From Bacillus sp. FJAT-22090 (GTDB taxonomy: Bacteria; Bacillota; Bacilli; Bacillales_A; Planococcaceae): 52,571 nt of DNA. Positions 7,939 through 16,208 of this stretch are shown here, one piece after another. The position numbers and the translations under genes were made by a program. Every line of letters starts with the position of its first letter. Position 1 is the stretch's first letter. Location: assembly GCF_007676755.1 (NCBI RefSeq), contig NZ_VEBK01000019.1, forward strand, positions 1 to 52,571. Reading direction: 5' to 3'. The notes under the pieces were generated by a model, which had not been told where the DNA came from, ran no database searches, and saw nothing but the letters and a program-made list of their open reading frames with translations.

Positions 7939-8685
7939 TTAAATTGCAGTCCAGCCACCATCAATGACAAGCTCTGCACCTGTCATAAAGCGTGATTCAT
8001 CAGATGCCAAGAATAATACACCATAAGCAACATCTTCAGGTTGTCCGAAATAAGGAAGTTGAGTAAATGTTTTGTAGAATGGTAATGCATCATTGAAAGA
8101 TTCCGCTGTCATTGGTGTCTCAATAATACCAGGATGAACAGAATTTACTCTAATTTTATCTTTTCCATATTCTACTGCTGCTGACTTTGATAAAGAGCGT
8201 AAAGCACCTTTTGCAGCGGTATATGGACTTGACCCGGCCATCCCAACAATTCCACCGATTGAGGAAATATTAATCAAAGAACCGCCACCTGCTTTTTGTA
8301 ATTCTGGAATTACATACTTCATTCCAAGTACACAACCATTCAAGTTAATATCCATAACCTTGTTCCACTCAACCATTTCCATTTGTGTCATTGTTTTTGG
8401 ACTTGCGATGCCTGCATTATTGACTAATATATCTATTTTGCCATAAGTATCAACCGCTGTTTGTATTACCTTTTTCCATTCTTCTTCAGAGACGACATTA
8501 TGCTTTAATCCGATGGCTTCTCCACCATTAGCTTTTATTTCATTGATTACCTCTTGTAAAATATCATCTTTAATATCAGTCGCAACAACTTTTGCACCTT
8601 CTTTTGCGAAAAGCTTCGCTTCAGCTGCTCCCATTCCTAATGCTGCACCAGTAATAATCGCCACTTTACCAGATAAACGTCCCAT
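7939..8685 (-). CDS. SDR family oxidoreductase
   Basis: This classical short-chain dehydrogenase has 248 residues. The TGAALGMG dinucleotide motif is at 12-19, Asp37 suggests NAD(H), NNAG is at 89-92, and the catalytic residues are Asn113, Ser141/142, Tyr155 and Lys159. The C-terminal DGG motif is intact. It is clearly paralogous to the SDR at 988-1743, sharing for example the KHNV, SVHPG and IETPM stretches in the same order. The RBS GAGAGGAAG and a good sigma-A promoter (8769-8797) lie upstream. The adjacent TetR regulator may control it. The substrate is not predictable. Confidence 0.93.
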   Translation of the reverse strand: MGRLSGKVAIITGAALGMGAAEAKLFAKEGAKVVATDIKDDILQEVINEIKANGGEAIGLKHNVVSEEEWKKVIQTAVDTYGKIDILVNNAGIASPKTMTQMEMVEWNKVMDINLNGCVLGMKYVIPELQKAGGGSLINISSIGGIVGMAGSSPYTAAKGALRSLSKSAAVEYGKDKIRVNSVHPGIIETPMTAESFNDALPFYKTFTQLPYFGQPEDVAYGVLFLASDESRFMTGAELVIDGGWTAI

Positions 8686-8768
8686 TATAATCTTCCTCTC
8701 AATTAGAAAACCCTCATATTTTATGTCTCAAAAAATTTACTATAAAAATGACTACCTAGGATAATGTC

Positions 8769-8797
8769 ATTATACATAAAAACGTCTATTTTGTGAA
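8769..8797 (-). promoter_or_regulatory. Sigma-A promoter of the SDR gene
   Basis: On the minus strand, TTCACA (8797-8792) and TATAAT (8774-8769) are separated by exactly 17 nt, 84 nt before the SDR start. Confidence 0.7.
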
Positions 8798-8832
8798 TTT
8801 ATAAACACCGTGTCAACGAAATAACTAATAGC

Positions 8833-8842
8833 TACTATAGTA
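8833..8842. promoter_or_regulatory. Short palindrome TACTATAGTA upstream of SDR promoter
   Basis: A 10-nt palindrome with the same ACTATAGT core as the putative TetR operator at 927-940. It lies 36 nt upstream of the -35 box. It is possibly a regulator half-site but is short enough to be chance. Confidence 0.3.
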
Positions 8843-8968
8843 AAGACCTTTATTGATAATTTTCACTGTCCTCCTTGCAAGGATTGCTAAGTAAGAGAAT
8901 AAAAAAAATGACTAAAGCTTGTCCCTAATAGGTTCCAACAGACTTTCCGGCAGTTAATCCATTAATCC

Positions 8969-9011
8969 AAAAAGGTGTATTCTTCTCTCTTGGAGAAGAA
9001 TACACCTTTTT
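8969..9011. terminator. Strong terminator of the DUF1846 gene
   Basis: A perfect stem of about 18 bp (8970-8987 with 8993-9010) and a 5-nt loop, flanked by A and T runs. It is the expected transcription stop for the minus-strand gene ending at 9087. Confidence 0.9.
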
Positions 9012-9086
9012 AGTAAATTCTATAAACGATAAAACATCCACCTTAAATTTCCAGGCGAGAAGAAAAAGGCAGCCATTTTCCAAAAC

Positions 9087-10595
9087 CTAATTGTAATACA
9101 GGTTCTCAGTCGGATATACGGGATCATTGGTGATGTCGATTCCAAGCTTCTTAAAAGTCTGTTCATTTTCCCTATTCATTATAACCGTAGAATGAGCTTG
9201 TATGTCTTTTAAGTTTGGCAGTTGCTTATAAGCCAGCTCAGAAGTAGGGTTGGTGACTGCACTGATTGCCAGTGCAATCAGGACTTCATTGGCGCTTAGT
9301 GTCGGGACTCGACTGTTCAAATCATCTGTTTTCAACCGTTGAATCGTCTGCAAAATCATCGGTGACAACAAATCAATTTCATCGGCAATATTGGCCAATT
9401 TCTTCAACCCATTCAGAATCGCGGCAGCCGAAGCATCCATCAAAGTTGTCGTTCGACCGGTGATCATCTCGCCATTTGGCAGTTCTATCGCAATTACTGC
9501 TTGCAAATTCGTGCTGTCAATTCTTTCTTGGATTGCTTTAGCATAATTACGGGCCGGCAATACAGGTGCCCGATCCTCTTTCTTCAAGTCAGTCTCTTCC
9601 AGCATCACTTGCATGTGGCGTACACTATCTTCATCGACAAGCCCTTTTTTATAATCGTTCTCTACGACGAAACTGCGCCGAATGATTTCCTGCCTAGCAG
9701 CCTCCTGCACGACCATATCATCGGTGATTCCCGATTTCAGACGATTAACACCCATATCGGTCGGTGAGAGGTAAACAGACTCTTTACCAGTAATTCTTTC
9801 AATAATTCGTTTGATGACAGGAAACGTCTCAATATCTCGATTGTAATTGATCGCTACTTTTCCGTATGCTTCATAGTGATAATTATCAATCATATTCACG
9901 TCTTTCAAATCGACAGTTGCCGCTTCATAAGCGATGTTTACCGGGTGCTTTAAGGGCAAGTTCCAAACCGGAAACGTCTCAAACTTGGCATAGCCGACTT
10001 TATTCCCCAGTTTATTCTCATGGTATATTTGGTTAAGGCAGGTAGCTAGCTTTCCACTGGCCGGACCAGGTGCCGTTACTACTACGATTGGCTTTGTCGT
10101 TTTAATATAGGGATTCATCGCAAATCCCTCCTCGCCAATTACTGCATCTACATTTGTGGGATAACCTTTGATTTCACTGTGGGTGTAGACGCTAATTCCG
10201 TTTCTCTCTAGCTTGGTCATAAATACTTTGGCTGTTGGCTGTCCTTGATAACGAGTGAGCAAGACACTGTTGACAGAAATGCCATATGCCCGGTATTCAT
10301 CGATTAAGCGCAAGACATCTTGGTCATAAGTGATACCGTAATCTTCACGGACTTTGTTCCGCTCGATGTCTCCAGCGTACACACAGATGATGATTTCCGC
10401 ATTATCTTTCAGCGTATTCAATAATTTAATCTTGGCATCTTCATCAAATCCAGGCAAAACACGCTTGGCATGTTTGTCGCCTATCAATTTTCCGCCAAAT
10501 TCCAAGTAAAGTTTATCATACTGCTGCACCCGTTCTAGGATGTAGGCAGATTGTTCTTGCAAATATTTCTCCGAATCAAATCCGATTTTTTTCAT
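9087..10595 (-). CDS. DUF1846 domain-containing protein (UPF0371)
   Basis: This full-length DUF1846/UPF0371 protein has 502 residues, the family's normal length. Typical stretches are [11 protein letters not shown] at the N-terminus, [19 protein letters not shown] near 170-190 (a P-loop-like glycine-rich turn) and [15 protein letters not shown] near 275. Structures of the family show a nucleotide-binding-like N-terminal fold, but I know of no settled activity. Its codons look more G/C-rich than those of neighbours. It stands alone between a strong terminator and a 377-nt spacer, so recent acquisition is possible. The RBS (GGGCGG) is weak. Confidence 0.88.
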   Translation of the reverse strand: MKKIGFDSEKYLQEQSAYILERVQQYDKLYLEFGGKLIGDKHAKRVLPGFDEDAKIKLLNTLKDNAEIIICVYAGDIERNKVREDYGITYDQDVLRLIDEYRAYGISVNSVLLTRYQGQPTAKVFMTKLERNGISVYTHSEIKGYPTNVDAVIGEEGFAMNPYIKTTKPIVVVTAPGPASGKLATCLNQIYHENKLGNKVGYAKFETFPVWNLPLKHPVNIAYEAATVDLKDVNMIDNYHYEAYGKVAINYNRDIETFPVIKRIIERITGKESVYLSPTDMGVNRLKSGITDDMVVQEAARQEIIRRSFVVENDYKKGLVDEDSVRHMQVMLEETDLKKEDRAPVLPARNYAKAIQERIDSTNLQAVIAIELPNGEMITGRTTTLMDASAAAILNGLKKLANIADEIDLLSPMILQTIQRLKTDDLNSRVPTLSANEVLIALAISAVTNPTSELAYKQLPNLKDIQAHSTVIMNRENEQTFKKLGIDITNDPVYPTENLYYN

Positions 10596-10972
10596 TTAAA
10601 TTCCGCCCGCCTTCTATACTTTAAGCTTTCTCTTAAACCGATAGATAAATACGCCTTAAGAGAAAATACTAACTAAAATCCATCTTTTATCATTATTAAG
10701 CTTTGAAAAAAATGTCAAAGAAAAACCTGCCCAATCCTATATCTCCAATTAAATGTTTAACATCCATAGCATTTAGATTATCTTTCTAATCAGATGCAAT
10801 GTTAAGCAAATCCAAATAACGACGAAAACCCACTATTCCATTTTCATTAACTGAGTTAATTTGATTTACCGGCGTAAGGAAAACGTTAGAATTCGGTTTA
10901 ATAACTATATTATCTTTAGCATTTGTACAAAACATGTATAAGTTAGAGTTTATTTCATATTATAAACCTCAT
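10596..10972. other. Spacer (377 nt) between DUF1846 gene and rlmH
   Basis: It contains a perfect 10-bp inverted repeat, TTTCTCTTAA/TTAAGAGAAA (10627-10636 and 10656-10665), with a 19-nt loop just upstream of the DUF1846 gene. It also contains a 49-codon frame (10786-10935, minus). The rest is AT-rich with no recognised signal. It looks like the junction between conserved core and accessory DNA. Confidence 0.5.
10786..10935 (-). CDS. Possible 49-aa ORF or gene remnant
   Basis: An ATG-to-TAG frame of 49 codons follows rlmH on the same strand. The product would be mixed and soluble, with PNSNVFLTPVNQINSV followed by GIVGFRRYLDLLNIASD, which reads like real protein rather than low-complexity noise. 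No convincing RBS precedes the ATG. It could therefore be a small gene, the tail of a decayed gene, or chance. I do not recognise a family. Confidence 0.25.
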   Translation of the reverse strand: MFCTNAKDNIVIKPNSNVFLTPVNQINSVNENGIVGFRRYLDLLNIASD

Positions 10973-11452
10973 TTACTTATGGTACGGTTCTCCCTTGATA
11001 ATCCGAAAAGCTCGGTAAATCTGCTCTACCAGCACCAGCTTCATCAATTGGTGAGGCAAAGTCATTTTACTAAAGGATAACTTTTCATCGGAACGTTTCA
11101 TCACATCTTCATGTAAACCAAGAGATCCACCGATAATAAAAGCGATTTTACTTCGTCCATAGGTCATTAAAGATTCTAAATCACTTGCAAGCTGTTCGGA
11201 AGATTTCATTTTTCCTTCAATGGCAAGTGCAATCACGTATGTGTCTGCTCCTATTTTTGCAAGAATCCGATCTCCTTCTTTTTTCTTAACGATTTCCATG
11301 TCAGCTTCACTTAAATTTTCGGGTGCTTTTTCATCTGGTACTTCAATAATGTCTATTTTTGTATAAGCTCCTAATCGCTTTGTGTATTCTTCTATCCCCA
11401 ATTTTAAATACTTTTCTTTTAGCTTCCCGACCGATACAATTTGTATATTCAC
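10973..11452 (-). CDS. rlmH: 23S rRNA (pseudouridine1915-N3)-methyltransferase RlmH
   Basis: RlmH is the SPOUT-fold enzyme that methylates N3 of pseudouridine 1915 in helix 69 of 23S rRNA, using S-adenosylmethionine on assembled 70S ribosomes. The length (159 residues) is standard. The knotted C-terminal half shows GGSLG at 108-112 and ends in the conserved PYHK. The start is GTG with AAAGGTGG upstream. In B. subtilis the orthologue (yydA) sits in the same place next to the CxxH protein and htrC genes. Its upstream region carries DnaA boxes (11457-11871). Confidence 0.96.
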   Translation of the reverse strand: MNIQIVSVGKLKEKYLKLGIEEYTKRLGAYTKIDIIEVPDEKAPENLSEADMEIVKKKEGDRILAKIGADTYVIALAIEGKMKSSEQLASDLESLMTYGRSKIAFIIGGSLGLHEDVMKRSDEKLSFSKMTLPHQLMKLVLVEQIYRAFRIIKGEPYHK

Positions 11453-11456
11453 AGGT

Positions 11457-11871
11457 TATCCACCTTTACATTTCATTTACAAACAAGTTATGCACAATAC
11501 TTATACACATATCCACAACAGTTATCTACATATTGTGTCATCATTTTCATTTGCTACAATATATATTGCACTCGTTTCACAGTATGTGCACTTTGTGGAT
11601 AACCTTTCTTCCTCTTTTAATTTTTCTAGCATTGGGAAAGTTTTTTGCTCTGCGACGAACATGTCTAAAGCCTGATTTATATGGGTTTCACAACTGAATT
11701 TTCTCAATATTTAACTTCCTTTCGTTTTCCGAATAATTTAATTAGTTATACACAATACGTTCTATCTTATCCACAATCTATTTTATCAAATGAAAAACGA
11801 GTAGGAAAGACAAGCTTTTGTTTTCCCACTCGTTGTGTAAATCTTTTATTTACTTTTAATAGTTATCCACA
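11457..11871. other. DnaA-box cluster around rlmH/CxxH gene
   Basis: Matches to TTATCCACA are: 11457 (TTATCCACC), 11488 (TTATGCACA), 11501 (TTATACACA), 11509 (ATATCCACA), 11522 (TTATCTACA), 11594-11602 (perfect, reverse), 11746 (TTATACACA), 11767 (perfect) and 11863 (perfect). Nine boxes in about 415 nt is far above chance. The location matches the yydA DnaA-box cluster described in B. subtilis, an oriC-proximal titration site. Confidence 0.75.
11522..11707 (-). CDS. CxxH/CxxC small zinc-ribbon-like protein (YyzF family)
   Basis: This protein of 61 residues belongs to the small CxxH/CxxC family found beside rlmH in Bacillus. The metal-binding pairs are C6-x-x-H9 at the N-terminus and C40-x-x-C43 near the C-terminus, joined by a helix. 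It probably binds one zinc ion; its role is unknown. The start is TTG, supported by AAAGGAAG at the right distance. DnaA boxes lie inside and on both sides of it, so this stretch has a second role as DNA. It is in line with htrC and rlmH. Confidence 0.8.
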   Translation of the reverse strand: MRKFSCETHINQALDMFVAEQKTFPMLEKLKEEERLSTKCTYCETSAIYIVANENDDTICR

Positions 11872-11874
11872 TGT

Positions 11875-13116
11875 TTATAATGAATTTGTTTCCTTTAACT
11901 TCATTGTTAGTTCCACTATTTTTCCTTGTCGATAAACTTTCACTTTTAACTCATCGCCAATTTCTTTTTCATTGTATAGATGTTTTCGTAAATCAATACT
12001 ATTTTCTACCTTTTTCCCATCCATTTCTACAATTACATCATATGTTTTCATACCAGCTTGAGCTGCTGGAGTATTTTCCACTACTTGATCTACTACTACT
12101 CCAGTGGTTACTTCTGCTGGTAATTTTAAAGTGTCACGCTGATGGAAAGCTGGGACATTTGTTAAATCTACCATTGTAATCCCCATAGAAGGACGATTTA
12201 CTTTTCCATTCATCTCAAGGTCTTCAATAATTGGGAGTGCAGAGTTTACAGGAATTGCTAACCCCATTCCTTCTACAGCAGCCTCAGAAATTTTCATGGA
12301 GTTTATCCCTACAAGTTGACCCGCCAGGTTGATCAATGCACCACCACTATTACCTGGGTTGATAGCAGCGTCTGTTTGTAAAACTTCTGCTTGCCAATCC
12401 TCTACTCCATCTTCGTTTAAATCTACTGGGATTGCCCGGTCTTTACCAGATACAACACCGGTGGTAACAGAACCGTAAAAGTCTAGTCCAAGCGGGTTAC
12501 CGATAGCGATTACTGTTTCACCCTGCTTTAATGCATCTGAGTCACCAAATTCAATTACGGAATCTACTCCAGCATCGTCTATTTCTAACACAGCTAAGTC
12601 TGTCCAAATGTCACTGCCCACTAATTTTGCATCTACCTTTGTTCCATCGACTAATGTTACTTCTAATGATTTTGCCCCTTCGACTACATGATTATTTGTA
12701 ATAACGTAGGCTTTTCCACCTTCTTTTTTATAAATTACACCTGAGCCTGTTCCTGCCTCTTGCGTTGTTTGGGATTGACTCCAAAAGTTTGATACCGATT
12801 GAATATTTGTTATCCCCACTACAGCACCAGATGCCTTTTCTACTGCTCCAGTCACATCCGTTGTTACATCCACCGAAAGTTGTTGCGTTTTTGTATTCGT
12901 ATGAGCCGAGTTAGTCGCATTGTTTGTTGGTAGGTTTGTTACAACAGAAGGTATTAAAAACCATACTAGTAACGCACCAACAAGTACACCTGCTAGGCCA
13001 CTAAAAAAGTAACTTGCTAAACCTCTTTTCTTTTCTTTTCTATACTCTCTTTTTTGCTCTGTTATTGGTTCTTCTTGCGGTCTTTCTTGTGGACCGTATG
13101 GATTGTTTGGTTCCAT
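11875..13116 (-). CDS. htrC: HtrA-like membrane-anchored serine protease
   Basis: This is a trypsin-like quality-control protease of the DegP/HtrA family, anchored in the membrane with the protease domain outside. It has 413 residues: a cytoplasmic charged N-terminus, a membrane helix at about 36-58, a protease domain with catalytic His143, Asp173 and Ser257 (in GNSGG), and one PDZ domain at about 310-405. It is the positional equivalent of B. subtilis yyxA/htrC, directly after the wal operon. The RBS is GGGAGATG. A terminator after walJ (13211-13252) separates it from that operon. It degrades misfolded exported proteins. Confidence 0.93.
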   Translation of the reverse strand: MEPNNPYGPQERPQEEPITEQKREYRKEKKRGLASYFFSGLAGVLVGALLVWFLIPSVVTNLPTNNATNSAHTNTKTQQLSVDVTTDVTGAVEKASGAVVGITNIQSVSNFWSQSQTTQEAGTGSGVIYKKEGGKAYVITNNHVVEGAKSLEVTLVDGTKVDAKLVGSDIWTDLAVLEIDDAGVDSVIEFGDSDALKQGETVIAIGNPLGLDFYGSVTTGVVSGKDRAIPVDLNEDGVEDWQAEVLQTDAAINPGNSGGALINLAGQLVGINSMKISEAAVEGMGLAIPVNSALPIIEDLEMNGKVNRPSMGITMVDLTNVPAFHQRDTLKLPAEVTTGVVVDQVVENTPAAQAGMKTYDVIVEMDGKKVENSIDLRKHLYNEKEIGDELKVKVYRQGKIVELTMKLKETNSL

Positions 13117-13210
13117 CTTTCATCTCCCTTTCTTTTTACATCTATATTTGTAATATTAATTTACCCAATTATTATTAAAATAAGATGAAAATTAATTTAA
13201 AGTAAAATAA

Positions 13211-13252
13211 AAAAAGTTCTAAATAGCTATTAAAGCTTTTTAGAACTTTTTT
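13211..13252. terminator. Terminator after walJ
   Basis: The stem AAAGTTCTAAA..AGCT pairs with AGCT.TTTAGAACTTT and has flanking A and T runs, 18 nt after the walJ stop. It ends the walRKHIJ transcript. Confidence 0.8.
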
Positions 13253-13269
13253 ATATTAAATATCAATGA

Positions 13270-14058
13270 TTAGACAAGTACTAATTCAGTTGGCACGTTA
13301 GCATCCGTGTCATGAAGATGTACATATTCTCCAGCAATTATCCCGCAAGATTGCAGGGTTTGCGCGACACTCATTCTTGCTAAATCTTTCATATTATTGT
13401 CTCTACTTAAATGAGATAGATAAATATGCGTATTTTTTGTATCTACTACTTCACTCATTGCAACGGCTGCATCCTCGTTTGATACATGTCCTACATCGCT
13501 TAATATTCTTCTTTTGATAGACCAAGGATAACGTCCCATTTGAAGCATGCTTACATCATGGTTACTTTCAAAGACAAAAGAGTCTGCCCCTTTAATATGT
13601 CCCTTCATCCGATCACTAACATAACCAGTGTCTGTAATTAATACAAGCTTCCGACCATTTTCATGAAATATATAAAACATTGGGTCTGCAGCATCATGTG
13701 ATACAGCAAAAGATTGAATATCAATCGTTCCAAATGTCTTAACTGTTTCCATGTCAAATTGAAATCGCTGTTCTATCGGTACATTACCAATATGGGAATC
13801 CATTGCAGTCCATGTTTTTTCATTCGCAAATATAGGAATTCCATGTTTTCTAGCGACGACACCTAACCCTTTAATATGGTCACTATGTTCATGGGTGATG
13901 AAAATTCCCGATAACTTTTTCATATCTCGATCGATTTCTTGAAAAAGTTGCTCCATTTTCTTGCCACTTAGTCCTACGTCTACTAGAAAAGAATGCTCCT
14001 CGTTTTCCACGTAAATAGCATTTCCACTACTACCGCTTGCCAATACACTAAACTTCAT
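13270..14058 (-). CDS. walJ: MBL-fold metallohydrolase WalJ (YycJ)
   Basis: WalJ is the metallo-beta-lactamase-fold protein that closes the walRKHI operon in Bacilli. It has 262 residues. The zinc motif HEHSDH is at 56-61, and the N-terminal SGSSGNA turn and later His/Asp ligands (SHD, ITDTG, SHLS) are present. B. subtilis and Bacillus anthracis orthologues are nucleases, and walJ mutants affect coordination of division with replication and mutation avoidance. It lies 13 nt after walI on the same strand and is followed by a terminator, so it is the last gene of the unit. Confidence 0.93.
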   Translation of the reverse strand: MKFSVLASGSSGNAIYVENEEHSFLVDVGLSGKKMEQLFQEIDRDMKKLSGIFITHEHSDHIKGLGVVARKHGIPIFANEKTWTAMDSHIGNVPIEQRFQFDMETVKTFGTIDIQSFAVSHDAADPMFYIFHENGRKLVLITDTGYVSDRMKGHIKGADSFVFESNHDVSMLQMGRYPWSIKRRILSDVGHVSNEDAAVAMSEVVDTKNTHIYLSHLSRDNNMKDLARMSVAQTLQSCGIIAGEYVHLHDTDANVPTELVLV

Positions 14059-14071
14059 TTATTAAAACTCC

Positions 14072-14893
14072 TTACTTTACTTCTGGTTCTTCAGGCTCTT
14101 CTGGTTTTTGGGGGATCTCGATAATTCTGCCTTCTACTGCATTTACAAAATGTTCTTCTATCGTTCCGTCCGTGAGCTTAGCGGGAATATACCATGTTGG
14201 TGCAAATACTTGCGTCCCCTTAATTTGGGCTAATGTATAATACCCTAGTTTAATATCTTCAACAGTAGAATCGGGTTTTAAAAGTGAACGTCTATACAAA
14301 GAATTAATAGTCTGCATAGGCTGTACTAATTTTTTCGATTTATTATAGTCCTCGAGTTTGTCCAATATCGTCTGTTCATATCGAACAAGTTCCTTATCTT
14401 CGTTCCAATACAGAATAACTTTTGCATTTTGATTGTAAAAAACGAGTCGATTATTTACTTTTTGAAAAAATGTGGCGGACTGTTTCTCCTCATCTATTTT
14501 CCAAAAGCCATATGAGTCACCACGTAGAATGTTTTCTTGAAGTAATTTTTCTAACGTGTTTTCCTCTGTAATCGGGATAGGTTTTTCGAATGTCCCTATT
14601 AATTGATAGCCATCTACCACTTCTAATGTCTGATTCGTTAACTTACTTAAATCTTCTACACTAAAAAGGTGAACATTTCCCGAAACATAGGACGCTTCCT
14701 GTACGACCGATTCTAATTTCTCTACTTTAATATTATCTAATAGCAATCGTTCTTCTATAGGTGTATCATTTGGAACTTTCACTTCTGATGCTTCATTATA
14801 TCTATTAAAATAAAGAGTAAATAAGAATACATTCAAAATAGAAAAAACAATAATAAATATGGTTTTTGTTTTATTCCAATCCAAATTTGCCAC
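14072..14893 (-). CDS. walI: Two-component system regulator WalI (YycI)
   Basis: WalI is a bitopic membrane protein that binds the sensor WalK together with WalH and dampens its kinase activity. It has 273 residues: a short cytoplasmic N-terminus, one membrane helix at about 10-27 and a large extracytoplasmic YycI-fold domain. The C-terminus ends in a Pro/Glu-rich tail (EEPEEPEVK), which is unusual but minor. The start overlaps the walH end by 23 nt, so translation is likely coupled. Confidence 0.93.
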   Translation of the reverse strand: MANLDWNKTKTIFIIVFSILNVFLFTLYFNRYNEASEVKVPNDTPIEERLLLDNIKVEKLESVVQEASYVSGNVHLFSVEDLSKLTNQTLEVVDGYQLIGTFEKPIPITEENTLEKLLQENILRGDSYGFWKIDEEKQSATFFQKVNNRLVFYNQNAKVILYWNEDKELVRYEQTILDKLEDYNKSKKLVQPMQTINSLYRRSLLKPDSTVEDIKLGYYTLAQIKGTQVFAPTWYIPAKLTDGTIEEHFVNAVEGRIIEIPQKPEEPEEPEVK

Positions 14894-16208
14894 CTCCCAG
14901 TAGTTCTGGAGTTATACGAATCCATAACCCATTTGACAAGTAATACCAAGCAGGTTCCAAATTCAATAATGATGGCTGATTCTCATCTTTTGATAAATAA
15001 TATCCTACCATTAATTCTTCAACAGAAGAAATTTTTAGTTCGGTAGAAGTTGCAAGAAAGTCATACATCTCCTGACCAGAAGGCAATTCCATATCTCTCG
15101 CTTTAAGAGGTTCCTCCCCTACATTTAACATATAGTATGGTCTTTTATAACGATAAACCTTGTTGTCTCCCCATTGCTGTGTAATCTCTGTCGCTGTATC
15201 ATTACTAAATACCGGTAGACCTAAAAAGTGAAGTTGATAGCTTATTTGTTGCCTATTTGGATTGATACTATTATATCGATAGTCATCTGTCCATCCATCA
15301 TGCTCGTTCACGAAGTTCACACTATTTTGGAGGAGGGCTGCAGAATTCCCTATATTTTCGCTCTCAGAAGCCGGATGTACATAGCTTAATTCCTTTGAGA
15401 AAAAGTCTATATTCATTAAGGCATTATCATCCGTATATTCTTGTCCACTAGTTCCTAAAGGATTACTTCTTACAAGTCCTGGATTATTAAATAAGGCATT
15501 TTTAAATTTCTCTATTGCAATTTCCTCAATATAATACGTCGAACTTACAAAAGTTTCCGGACTTGTAGACACGTATAAAGAAAGATTACCAACTCTTTCG
15601 ATTTCATTATAAACCGGCAAATTCATTGCTTGTTTTTTTATACTTCCTAAAAATACTTCCTGGTCAACTTTCTCTATTGAAGCTGCATAGATCTTTTGTT
15701 TTGTTGTGCTAATAAAATAGATGTTCATTCCTTCAGAAGAAGATTCGTTCCAACCAATAACCAATCGATCAAAAGAAGCACCCTGTGGTAAACTATAGTC
15801 CTCAAATTTATGAAAGCTACTATAAGTTTCAAGTGGAACCTCTGCTGGAAAAAAGAGTGTTATGCGATTTGCAGTTTTTATATAGTCGTTAATTTGTTGC
15901 ATACTTGTTTGGTTGTTTATGAGCTTTACTTTCTGTATTTCCCAGTTTTTCATTAAACCTAATGTTTTTTCTATATCCAATGTCGTGACAGAACCATTTA
16001 ATATATTTTCTTGGCTAACTAATAGCCGATATGGCTTAATCACATCTTCCATTTTCTTTTTTTCTGCAATAGAAATATTTACGATTGGTGTATCAATCGT
16101 ATTGTATGAAGGGGAATAGGTCCATATTGTAAACGTCATTGTTAGGCTTAGTAGGATGAGTAAGAGTAAAATAACAGATTTTACTTGTTCAATGTACTTC
16201 AATCCCAC
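14871..16208 (-). CDS. walH: Two-component system regulator WalH (YycH)
   Basis: WalH is the partner of WalI in restraining WalK. It has 445 residues: a membrane helix at about 11-30, then a long extracytoplasmic region of the three-domain YycH fold. It overlaps walK by 10 nt upstream and walI by 23 nt downstream, so walK, walH and walI form a tight coupled block. The sequence is divergent, as usual for this family, but position and topology make the call secure. Confidence 0.93.
   Translation of the reverse strand: MGLKYIEQVKSVILLLLILLSLTMTFTIWTYSPSYNTIDTPIVNISIAEKKKMEDVIKPYRLLVSQENILNGSVTTLDIEKTLGLMKNWEIQKVKLINNQTSMQQINDYIKTANRITLFFPAEVPLETYSSFHKFEDYSLPQGASFDRLVIGWNESSSEGMNIYFISTTKQKIYAASIEKVDQEVFLGSIKKQAMNLPVYNEIERVGNLSLYVSTSPETFVSSTYYIEEIAIEKFKNALFNNPGLVRSNPLGTSGQEYTDDNALMNIDFFSKELSYVHPASESENIGNSAALLQNSVNFVNEHDGWTDDYRYNSINPNRQQISYQLHFLGLPVFSNDTATEITQQWGDNKVYRYKRPYYMLNVGEEPLKARDMELPSGQEMYDFLATSTELKISSVEELMVGYYLSKDENQPSLLNLEPAWYYLSNGLWIRITPELLGGGKFGLE

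Larger units (their letters stand above)
8686..9086. other. Intergenic region (401 nt) between SDR and DUF1846 genes
   Basis: It holds the SDR promoter, a small ACTATAGT-centred palindrome (8833-8842) and the strong terminator of the DUF1846 gene (8969-9011). I see no open frame with an RBS in the rest (about 8845-8965). Confidence 0.6.

Noticed and set aside
11359-12179. Several plus-strand frames of 80-110 codons near rlmH and htrC
   Set aside because: They are antisense to rlmH, the CxxH gene and htrC, are rich in Leu, Phe and Ser as expected from complementary A/G-rich codons, and have no RBS.
14681-14700. ATTTCCCGAAACAT as a further Noc site
   Set aside because: The second half-site does not match the palindromic consensus. 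Only the first eight bases fit.
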